In this document: in pieces, positions 34,301 to 46,300 of the stretch
Layout of the letters: every line of letters begins with the position of its first letter
Numbering within the stretch: the stretch's first letter is position 1
DNA from: Olavius algarvensis associated proteobacterium Delta 3
Lineage (GTDB): Bacteria; Desulfobacterota; Desulfobacteria; Desulfobacterales; CAFBRK01
NCBI GenBank assembly: GCA_903231505.1
Contig: CAFBRK010000279.1
Location: 18,269-82,268 of the forward strand
Direction: 5' to 3'
Length of the DNA: 64,000 bases
The notes under the pieces: model-generated
What the model was told of the DNA's origin: nothing
What the model saw: the letters and a program-made list of their open reading frames with translations, nothing else
Database searches by the model: none
Position numbers and translations under genes: made by a program

Positions 34301-37300
34301 TCGGTAACCGTCTCCGAAAGACTATTAACCCGAACGACAGGAGCCACATTCAGCACCGTCACCGTGGCCGTATCTTCACCCACATCGCCGTCATCGTCGG
34401 TCACCGTCACAGTCACCGTGTAGATACCGTCTGCTGCGTAATCGTGGCTGAGGCTGAAGGCGCTTCCGGTCAGGGGGAGAGGTTGGACGCCGGAACCGTC
34501 CCCATAATCTACTGAGGCCGTCCAGGTGTCGGCGCCGGGATCAGTGAAGCTGCCTCCGCTCTCGAAGAGAACATCTTCCTCTATTGTCGTCTCCGGCCCC
34601 GCCTCGACTTCCGGAGCCGCGTTGTTGACTACCAGCTCGAAGCTAGTCTCTGTGAATGCATCGTCGCTGTCTGTGGCCGTGATGGTAACCACCTGACTAT
34701 CATCCGGACCGTCGGTCGTATCGAACGTCCAGCTCCAGGTGCCGGCAGCATCGTCCTGGGTGATCGTGCCGACCGACGCCGTGATGATGACGATATCTTC
34801 ACCCGGATCAAAGAAGGTTCCGGTGTTGGTCGCGGTCTGGCCTTCTTCCACTGTTACCGAGGCATTGTCTGCAGACACGTCCGGGGCGACGTTTATTAAA
34901 TTTACGGTCACGCTCGCATTACTGATGCTACCGTCGTCGTCGGTGACCGTCAGGGTAACCGCATAGATGCCGTCATCCAGGAAAGTAAAAACGGGATCTG
35001 GATCAGTACTAATTCCCAAACCACCAAAGTCCCAGGACCAGGAGACGATCGCATCCGGCGAAGAAGTAGATTGGTCAGAGAAGGCCACCTCCGATCCTTC
35101 GGCCTGGAGCTCCGGCGACCAGGTAAACGCTGCTGTGGGTCCAAGATCCGTGATCGTGATATCGCTGGTCACCGTGTCGGTGGAACCATCGTCGTCGGTG
35201 ACCGTCAGCGTAACCGCATAGGTGCCGTCATCTTGGAAGATAAAGGCGGGATCCTGCTCGGTGCTTGATCCCACACCGCCGAAGTCCCAGGACCAGGAGA
35301 CAATCGTATCCGGTGCAGAAGTGGACTCGTCGGCAAAACCCACCGCCGCTCCTTCGGCCTGGAGCTCCGGCGACCAGCTGAATGCCGCGGTCGGTCCAAG
35401 ATCTGTGACCGTGATTTCATTGGTCACCGTATCGGTGGAGCCGTCGTCGTCGGTGACCCTCAGCGTGACCGCATAGATGCCGTCATCCAGGAAAGTAAAC
35501 TCTGGATTTGGATCAGTACTGGACCCCATTCCACCAAAGTCCCAGGCCCAGGCGACAATCGCATCCGGCGAAGAAGTAGACTCGTCTGTAAAGGCCACCG
35601 CCGCTCCTTCGGCCTGGGGCTCCGGTAACCAGCTGAATGCCGCGGTCGGTTCAAGATCCGTGATCGTGACATCATGTGCCACCGTGTCGGTGGAGCCGTC
35701 GTCATCGGTCACCGTCAGCGTAACCGTGTAGCTGCCGTTATCTATAAAGGTGAAGACAGGATCCTGTTCGGTGCTGGTTCCCAATCCGTCAAAGTCCCAG
35801 GACCAGGCAACGATCGCATCCGGCGAAGAGGTAGATTCGTCGGTCAACGACACCGCCGATCCTTCGGCCTGCGGCTCGGGCGACCAGCTGAACGCTGCCG
35901 TCGGTCCAAGATCTGTAACCGTGATTTCATTGGTCACCGTGTCGGTGGAACCGTCATCATCCGTTACTGTCAGCGCAATCGTATAGATGCCGTTATCGGG
36001 GAAGGTAAAGAAGGGTTCCTGGTCGGTGCTGGTCCCCAAACCGCCAAAGTCCCAGGACCAAGAAACAATCGCATCCGGTGAAGAAGTGGATTCGTCGGTA
36101 AATGCCACCGCCGCACCTTCGGCCTGGGGTTCGGGCGACCATGTAAATGCCGCTGTCGGCCCAAGATCTGTAATCGTGACTTCGTGCGCCACCGTGTCGG
36201 TGGATCCGTCGTCGTCGGTCACCGTCAGCGTAACCACATAGATGCCGTCATCCATAAAGGTGAAGACGGGACTCTGCTCGGTGCTGTACCCTAAACCACC
36301 AAAGTCCCAGGACCAGGAGACGATCACATCGGGTGCAGAGGTGGACTCGTCGACAAAAGCGACCGCCGAACCTTCGGTCTGGGACTCCGGCAACCAGGTG
36401 AACGCGGCTGTGGGACCAAGATCTGTGACCGTGATTTCATTGGTCACCGTGTCGGTGGAACCGTCATCATCCGTTACTGTCAGCGCAATCGTATAGATGC
36501 CGTCATCCAGGAAAGTAAAGACGGGATTTGGATCAGTACTGGTTCCTAATCCGCCAAAGTCCCAGGACCATGCGACGATTGCATCCGGAGAAGAAGTAGA
36601 TTCGTCTACAAAAGCCACCGCCGCACCTTCGGCCTGGGGTTCGGGCGACCATGTAAATGCCGCTGTCGGCCCAAGATCTGTGATCGTGACTTCGTGCGCC
36701 ACCGTGTCGGTGGATCCGTCGTCGTCGGTCACCGTCAGCGTAACCGCATAGATGCCGTCATCCATAAAGGTGAAGACGGGACTCTGCTCGGTGCTGTACC
36801 CTAAACCACCAAAGTCCCAGGTCCATGCAACGATCGCATCGGGCGAAGAAGTGGACTCGTCGGCAAAGGCCACCGCTGAACCTTCGGCCTGGGGTTCGGG
36901 CGACCAGGTAAATGCGGCGGTCGGTCCAATATCCGTGACCGTGATATCGCTGGTCACTGTGTTGGTGGAACCGTCGTCGTCGGCGACCGTCAGGCTGACC
37001 GAATAGATGCCGTTATCTATAAAGGTAAACTCTGGATTTTGAAAATTACTGGACCCCAAGCCGCCAAAGTCCCACGACCATGCGACGATCGCATCCGGTG
37101 AAGAGGTAGATTCGTCTACAAAGGCCACTTCCGAACCTTCGGCCTGGGGCTCCGGTGACCAGCTGAACGCGGCGGTCGGCCCAAGATCTGTGATCGTGAC
37201 ATCGTGCGCCACCGTATCGGTGGAACCGTCATCGTCTGTCACCGTCAGCGTAACCGCATAGGTGCCGTTATCTATAAAGGTGAAGGCGGGACTCTGTTCG

Positions 37301-40300
37301 GTGCTGGATCCCAAACCGCCAAAGTCCCAGGACCAAGAAACAATCGCATCCGGTGAAGAAGTGGATTCGTCGGTAAATGCCACTGCCGATCCTTCGGTCT
37401 GGGGTTCGGGCGACCAGGTAAACGCGGCGGTGGGTCCAAGATCTTCGACAGTCACCTCTACGGTATCAGTGCCCACTCCGTCGTCATCGTCGGTGACCGT
37501 CACAGTAACCGCGTACAGGCCATCTTCGATGTAGAAATGGCTCAGATCGAAGGCCCCGTCCTGATTCAGTGGTAGCGGCTGAACGCCGGTGTCGTCCCCG
37601 TAGTCCACCGTCGCCGTCCAGGTGTCGGCACCTGGATCACTAAAGCTGCCGCTACGGGAAAAAGTGCTGCCCTCGTCGATGGTCTCATCCGCACCCGCGT
37701 CCACCACCGGGACCGCGTTGTTGACTACCAGTTCGAACGTGGTTTCAGTGAATGCATCGCTACTATCGGTGGCTGTAATCGTGACGGTTTGGCTGGCATC
37801 CGGGCCGTCGGTCGTATCGAAGGTCCAGCTCCAGGTGCCGGCAGCATCGTCCTGGGTGATCGTGCCCACCGAAGCAGTAATGGTCACGTCGTCCCCATTC
37901 ACATCGGCGAAGGTGCCGGTGTTGGCGGCCGTCTGAGCCTCTTCAACCGTCACAGCAGCGTGCTCCGCCGCGATTGTGGGCGGTAGGTTCGACAGGTCCT
38001 TCGTTACCGTGACCAGTACTGCGTTGGACTCATAACCGTCGTTATCGCGCACCGTGTAGCGGAAGGTATCAGGGCCGACGAAGTCATCCGACGGAGTATA
38101 CGTCACCGTCCCGGTCTGCTCGTCTACCGTCACAACACCCTGCTCGGGACCGCTGTCAGGCACGATCTGAACCGTAGTCGGATCGATTGTGCCGTCAAAG
38201 TCGAAGTCATTGGCAAGGACGTCAATTTCGACCGCCTTCCCAACGCGTTCCTCTGCATGGTCATCTGCGGCAATGGGCGGAACAGGTCCCTCGCCGATGA
38301 TCACGGCGTTATCGAGAACGACGCTGCTGTCGATATGACCGAAACCCAGCAGATCGAAGCACAGGGTCGCCACAGTGCCGCCCGGGACACCGCTCAGATC
38401 GACCGCTATCAACACGGGTTCGGACCAGGACAGCACGTCCCCGGAATTGCCCAGATCCGGTACCGACACGAGTGTGCCGGCATACGTACTGCCGTCTGCC
38501 TGGATGTTCAGGAAGGCGTCGGTGTCGGTCAGGCCCACCGCCGTGCCAACCAGGGAGGTTTGGGTCTCCGCATCGATCAGCGCCGCTTCGAAGGCATCCG
38601 GTGGCTGACCCGTGCTGCTGCCCAGGTCGATCCCCACGACGGCAAACAGCAGCGTCTGGGCCCCATCGGGCACGATGAAGGTCTGGCATAACCCGCTGAA
38701 GAGGTGGTCATCCTCAACCAACACACCCTGACCGTTTTCGATTGCCGAAGAACCGCGAAGTTCCCAGGCAAAGCCGGGGTTGGCGGGGTCGTCGATGGTA
38801 AAGGTGCCGTTGGTGATGCCGATGGACAGGTCATCCTCATTGTAGGTGCCTTGATTCAGCACTTCCCGTGATTCGCCGGCACCTGTGCCCTGGGCGAGGT
38901 CCAGCGAAGACGGCAACCGGCGCACCCCGGCCGGCAGGATGCCCGTCATGAGACGCGAAGGATCGATCCCGGCCGGCACGTCCGGCAGACCCATGATGTG
39001 GCCCATCTCGTGCATCAGTACGGTCAGGAGGTCGATCTTGCCGACGGCCGGACTATTCGCATTGGCGCGCATCTCCCAGTCGTAAATGACATTCTGGAAT
39101 TCGTTATCGTCCCAAGGTGTCTTATCGATAAACCAGCCGTGGCCGGCGGCATTGTCATCCAGTGTGATTAGATTAGCCCTGGTTCGGGCCAGCGTCTGGT
39201 CTGGGAGATCACTAATCTCCAACCGTACATTCTGCAGATTCAAAGAATGCTCATCAACTATATTTACTGTTTTCCAGTGAGCAACGGCGTCGCCTGTAAT
39301 CGCAGCAATTCTGTCCGTTTCCAGCAGCTCATTACTCAGTTCCCCTTCAACGTATCCCTCAGCCATTAAAGCTTCGTCAAACTGCGGCCAGTCGCCCGTG
39401 GTCCAGACTGCCTGAGCGTGGGTTAGATCACTATCATCGATCGTGCTATCTGTTGAGTCCGCGCTCGAGATCGGTGAAGATTGGCCAGAGGGCGGGGTGA
39501 TCCCGCGTGCCGCAGAGATGATCTGGACGTCGAGTTGCGAAGGCAGGCGGCGAATCGAAGGAGTCAACTCAGCACCCATCAGGTCGTTGGGGTACTTATT
39601 GCCATCCAGGTGCTCTCCGTCGGGGCTAAGGGTGGCCCCGAAATCCGGAGTCACGAACTGTTGGGTGTCGCCGATCGTCTCGACATGGCTTGCGAAGCCC
39701 GCCAAATAAGGCGTGAACCCAGCGAGATGACCAATCTCGTGCAGCAGCACTGTCAGCAGGTCGTATTTGTCGGCTGCTGGAGAACCAGGCGCAGCCTGGA
39801 ATGCCGTGTCGTCGAGAACCAGTGATAACTCGGAAGTATCGAAGGGTGTAGGATCGACGAACCAGCCGACACCTGCGGCATTGGTGTCAAGGATGATGGT
39901 GCCAGCGGATGGATTACCGCTGGGGTCCAACGTGGTGGTGTGGGTCTCGCCGAGCTGACTACCAGGCAGATCCTCGAATGCCAGGGTGAGAGTGAAAGGC
40001 GCGAGACCCGAGACAAGCCCTGACCACGTTGCCAAGGCTGTTGTTGGAATGGTATCCGGCGACAACAGTGCAATGATACTTGCGTCGCCGGCCGACACCG
40101 GATCCGGTTCTTGCCATACAGATCCAACCAGTTTTGCTAAATTCCTTGAAAGTCCGGCGATATTTCGTAATTCTGTTTCGAGCGCGACAACAATGAGGGC
40201 TTTCTTGTTTTCAACTATAGGAAAACCTATACTCTCTAGATAATCAATCATCGCATGAAACTTTTCATGTATTGTTTCAACTCTCACCGCATCCACTCCC

Positions 40301-43300
40301 GACATAGGCCGAAAGTCCGATTCTTTTCCAAAGTCATAGAGCGAGCGTTGTTCTGCCTTCTTAACCAATGCCTCATCCATGACGATTTGATCGTTCACGA
40401 GCCTACGTGTAGGATTGGCTTGAGTGAGCGTCGGATCTGTCGTATCTCGGTTAGCCCAACCACCTTTCTCTTCCGCGAGAGCGAGTGCCTTCTTCCTATA
40501 CGCGATCTCAAAGTTCAACCGTGAAAGCTGGTCGCGCACGTTCCCTGGCGTGAACTCACCTGCCTTCACGGCGATCGGTTGGGTTAATTCAAATGCACTT
40601 TGTAAAGTTTCAGAAGGATCACCACCACGACCACCGCCACCACCACGCCCCCTCGGCGATGTCGGTAGTTCGGAGGGAGGCAAGGCATTTCGAGCGCCGA
40701 AGCTGGGTGAGGCTGGGTTCTCCCCGACGACTCTTGGCGTGGGCGCCTCGCCGGAGGTTACTGCGGGCTGGGCTGCCTGGCCGAAAATGGCGCCGGATTC
40801 GGCTGCCGAGGCTGCAGTGGCTCGGGCCCTGGCCGCGTAACTGTCCATGAGGATTCCCTTGGCGCCCCCGGCCACGCCGCCGATGCCCGCCCCAAACACG
40901 AGGCCCCACTTGGCCGCCTGCCCGAATTCTGCGGCGTTGAACTGCTGCCGCATGCCGGCGCCAATATCAATTCCCTGCTCCGCCGCATTCAAGCCGGCGC
41001 CAATGGCCGCACCGACCAATCCTCCCTTAGCCGCACCGGCGATTCCTTGCTTAACTGTATGCGCTCCGGCAGTTTTCAGTCCACTCCATGCGACGCTGAG
41101 GCCGGCCTTCACTCCTATTTTGGCCGCCGCAGCTCCCCCACCGACCCCTGCGGTCGCGGCTTCTAAAAGGGAAAGTGAGGCGTGACCCACAGTTCCGCTC
41201 CAGTATTCCAGGTCCGAGATTTTCCCCTTTTCCCTGGCCTCGAAAATACGGTCATGTTTGGAGACGAAACCTTTCTGTGTGAAGATGTAGGGAATGAAAC
41301 CAACTGTGGCCGCGTCCCAAAGGTTGTAACCAATGTCCTTAAAAATGAGACCCACGTTACTCAAGAACCCACCCTTCTCTAATGTCTCCCGATAGGACTT
41401 TTCGTCGAGACCCATTAACTGCCGATTCGACTCGGCCTCGTAGCCGGTCGGATCGACGTAGGTTAACGGATTCGCGTGGGCATAAAGATAGCGGTGGAGG
41501 CTCGGAGGGTTGTCGACCTGACCTAGGTAGGAATCCTGGCTGATGAATGCCCCGATATCCGAGTCATAATAACGCGCCTTGAAGTAATACAGTCCCGTCT
41601 CGGGGTCGTATTCATGACCAGTGTAGGTCTTCGGGTTGTCGGAGGATCCGACCATCTGTCGGAAGTTGCCCCAGGCATCATATTGGTAGCTGACCTGGAG
41701 GGCGCCGGTGTCGGCCGTCAAGTTAACGACGCTGTTTAGGCCGTCACAGGCATAGAACTGGCTGGTTCGTGTCGGTCCTGAGGGTCCGGGGTCTACGTCG
41801 ACCCGGGAGAGAAGCCGATCCCCATAGTCGTACTTGATCCGGGTCTGGCCGGCTGTGTCGTATTCAAGCAGTGTCGAGCGGTCGTCGTACAGGTAGCGCG
41901 TCTCGCCGGCAGCGTCGATCTTTTTCACCCGCATCCTGGCGTGATCGTAGTCGAACTTTACCGGCGAACCATTACCATCCGTCGTCGCTACCAACTGGTC
42001 GCGAATGCTATACGCATAGGGGATGGTGACGGACGGGCTGACAACGACGACCAGCGGATTCCCGTTGGCATCGTACGTAAAGGCGAGACTCTGCGACTGG
42101 TTGACATTGTCGGTGACGCTCCACAGCCGGTTGACCCGGTCGTAGGCGTAGGTCCGGTCGAAGGACTGTGACGGATCGGTTGGATCCGTGCCTTTCTCGG
42201 TGAGCCGGTTGCCGTTCTTCGAGTAGGTATAGCTGACGTCGCCGCCAAGGCCGGTGGCACCGTAGGTCACACGGGTCAGGCGATTGAGTCGGTCATACTC
42301 GTATGTCGTTGTCTCGGGCATACCGCCGTTGATATCGTATTGGGTCTCGACCTGACTTTTCCGGTTGCTGTTGGCATCGTAGCTGTACTGGTAACTTGAA
42401 AGGGCCTGAGAAGCGCCGTCGTGATTGACGATACTGAGCAGTCGATCGGCGCGATCGTACGACGGATAGGACGCGACCGTTCCGTTGGGATAGGCGATTG
42501 ACTTGAGAAGGCTATCGGGAAAGTAGGCGTAGGTCGTTGTTCCCGCCTCGGTGGTGGCCGTATCCAACCGGTTCCTCTCGTCGTAGGTGTAGGTGGTTGT
42601 GATGCCGTCCGGGTCGGTCACCGAGAGACGATTCCCCTGCTTGTCGTAGGTATAGCTGATGATCTTACCGTCGTAGTTTTTGGCCTCCACCAGGCGGTCC
42701 AACTGGTCGTAGTCGTAAATGTACGACTCGGTGACGTTCGCTCCATCGACACGCTTGACCTCAATAACGGAGATTAGATTGCTGTTGTCGTCGTATCCAT
42801 AAGCGATGGAGTGCGGCTGATAATCGAGATCGGGATCGACATGGTTCGAGTAGACTCTCTTCTCAAGCCGGTCAAGGTAGTCGTAGGCCAGATCAACCCG
42901 CTGGCCCTCGGGGTCGACAATCAGGGTCTGGTTGCCGACATCATCGTAGTCATAGTGGGTGTGGAGGGCCGTAGATAGACTGCCGCCCGGATTCGATCCG
43001 GCCTGTGTAGTCGCCGTAATCTGGCCGGGGGTCAGGTGTTGGTAGGTATCGGTCAGGCGGTTCAGGACATCGTACGCGTAGGTGACCAGGTTGCCGTTGG
43101 CGTCTTGCTGGGCGACCCGGTTGCGGTTCGCGTCATAGAGATAGCTGGTCACGCCGCCGGCGCCTCCGCGGGTTTCGTCCACTGAGAGCAACGTGTTGAA
43201 TTCGTCATAGGTATAGGTGGTCGTGTGGTCCGGGCCCGCCGGCTCGGTCATCGACAGGAGGTTGTTGCTGCCGTCGTAGGAGGTGTAGAGCGTCGCGTTC

Positions 43301-46300
43301 CCCTCGCCGTCAACGGCCTTAGTCCAGCGATACAGGGCGTCGTAGGTGTAGGTCATGTCGGCGGTAGCACCGGTCGCGCGTGCATCCTTGACCGTGAGCA
43401 GATTGCCGACGTCGTCATAGGTGTATTTGGTAGTGGCCTCGACGGATGAGCCAAACCCCGTGATCATCTCGACCTGGCGATTGGCCCCGTCGTAAAGGAA
43501 CTTGGTCTCGTTCCCTTCTGCATCGCGGACGAAGGTCTTATTGCTGTTGCCGTCGTACTCGGTCTCCAGCAGGACTATCTGGGTAGTCCCATAGTCCGCA
43601 GCCAAGCCGGGATCCTTGCGGCTCACTCGGACTCGCCGGCCGAGTGAATCATTCTGAACGATGGTCTCGATACCGCGGCGATCGGTCGTGATCACCCGGT
43701 TGCGATCATCCTGATAGTCCACCGACATGGTGGTTCGGGTTGTTGTTGGGTCGCCCTCCTCCGTCAGGATCAGTCGGTTCAGGTCATCGTAGTCATACAT
43801 GGTGTGGCGCCCGAGCCTGTCGATTCTCTCGATCAAGTTGACGCCATCGTAGATGAAGTAGTCCGTGTGGCTTAACGCATCGGTCGTGCTCTCCACGCGG
43901 CCGAGCTTGTCGTACTGATGGACGGTCGGATTTCCTTTCGCGTCCTCGATGGTCACCTTGAGGTTGGCGTCGTCATAGGTGTAGACCGCTGTTGCGAGCC
44001 ATTGACCGCCGCCGGAAATGTCCTCGCGGACCCTCTCCTCAATGGGTCGATTAAGCTCATCGTAGTCGGTCTGAAAGACGATGCCGCGTCGATCGGTCTG
44101 CTTGATCAGGTTGCCAACGCCATCGTAAAAGTACGTTTCAAAGTACCCCTGTTGGTAATCGGCGCGGATCATCCGGTTGAGCCCGTCATACGTATACTCG
44201 ACATCCTTGTCGCCGTTTTGGGGATCCTGGATCGTCTTCAGGTTTCCGTTTCCGTCATAGGAGTACACGGTGGTCAGATTCAGCCCCTGGGGATCCTGAG
44301 AACGCTGGCGGACGCGGTCAAGCCCGTCGCGAAGCTCTTCGATCTCGAATCCCCGCGGGTCGGTGATCACGATCCGGTTTTGGGTGTCGTCGTATAACGT
44401 GGTTGTCGTGTAGACGACCGGGGACGTGTTCGAGTCGGTGGGGTCGCCGAAGACTTTTTGATTCACCTTCGTGGGGCGGCCCAATCCATCCTGGATTTCG
44501 ACCCCGTTGTCGTAGGTAACCTCATACGTGAACTGACTACCGGTCCGGTGCTCCGCCTTCACGACATTGCCGCTCTTGTCGTACGTGTACTCCACAGAGT
44601 TGTCGAGCGCGTCGGTCTCCTTCTTCAGGCGGTAGACCTTGTCATAGGAGTAGGTCATGGGGTTTCCGTTGGCGTCGGTCTCCCGGACCTTATTCCCGAC
44701 CAGGTTGTAGCGAGTCTCGACGACGGCGTTGGGGAACGGAAGGATGGTCTTGACCGGCCGGTGGAGCCGGTCGTAGATGTACTCCGTCTTGTTTGCGAAA
44801 TTGTCGATGGCGAACAGCTGGTTGTCCTCGGTGTCGTAGCCGAGTTGCCAGGTTTCGAGGGCCTGACCCACCGTGAGTTCGATTTTGGTGTTCCGATTCA
44901 GAGCGTCGAATATGAAAGTTCGCACCACGCTGCGAGGATCGGTCTCCTGGATGATGTTGCCGTTCTCGTCGTAGGCGTACCGGGTGATCAGATCCGTCGT
45001 TGACCCATCAGCAGCGGTCACACCCTTTTCGGTGCTCGTGACGGGGCGGTTTCCCGTGTCATACTGGTATGAAGTTTCCTGGCCGAGTCCATCGGTCATG
45101 GTTATGACCTCGCCGCCCGGCTTGTACTGATAGGTGGTCTGCTCAGGAGCCTGGTTGAACAGGTCGTCGTAGCGCGTCTCGCGGATCTTCCGATCGAGCG
45201 TATCATATGCGTACTCGACGCGGTGGCCGAACGTGTCAGTCTGGGTCAGGAGCCGGCCGCGAGCATCGAAGGCCCGTGTTGTCATGTTCCCCTCGGGGTC
45301 CATGATCTGCGTGGCGTTGCCGTAGGGGTCGTACGCCGTGTATTTCGTCACCTTTCCGCGCGGGTCCGTCTGCGTGAGCAGATCGCCCTTCGTGTCGTAG
45401 GCAAATTTTGTCGTTTCGCCCGCCGCGTTGATCACCGCGACCATGTTCCCGGTCCTGCCGGTCGGTGCCGGGTAGGAGACGCCGGCAGCAACACCGGTCG
45501 GGCTGTCGTAGACGTAATAGGCCGAGTTTCCCTCCGCGTCGGTCTTGCTGGTCGTCTTGCTGAACAGCGGGTCGTAGGTGTAGGTGGTAACGATCTGGTT
45601 GACTGCGGAGCCGCTCGCATCCACCACCGGGACGTGGAACGGGTCGGAGCCACCGGTGAACGTTACCGTTTCTTGAGTGAGGTTGCCGAGTTCGTCGTAC
45701 TTATAGGCCCTGTGCAGACCGAGGGAGTCCGTCTGCGAAACGAGCTGAATGTCGATTCCCGAACCCGGGATCGAGTTGGGCTTGGGTGAATCCGGGGTCG
45801 CCCATTCCATCGTTGTGACCTTGCCCAGCGGAGCTTCAATCTTCACCGTGGCGCCGTAGTCGTTGAGGGTGTAGACCGTGGGCGGGATCGGCCGGGGGTC
45901 CTGCACGATCCGTTTGTTGGGCGTTCCGGGCGTTGTACTAATGTTATAGGTGAATGTTGTGGTAGAGAAAGCATTGCCGCCGGTGCGCCCTCCCGGCTCG
46001 ATCACCTTGTTCACAAACTCATCGGCCCGGATCCCGAAGGCCGCGGGCAGTCCGGGGTAGGAGAAGATCGCCTTCCCTGTATCCGCCAGGTACTTGTAGG
46101 TCGTTACGTTCCCGTTGGGGTCGGTGTACGAGAGCATGTTGTGGCCGGAATCATCAAACCCGGGTGTGTACGTGTATTTCTCGACCCGCTTATCCCGAGA
46201 GACCTGGATCAGGTTGCCTACCGAGTCGTACTCGTATCGGACGTCCAATCCGTGGAGATCGAAACTGATTGGATCATACCCAGTCAGGCGCGTGATCCTC

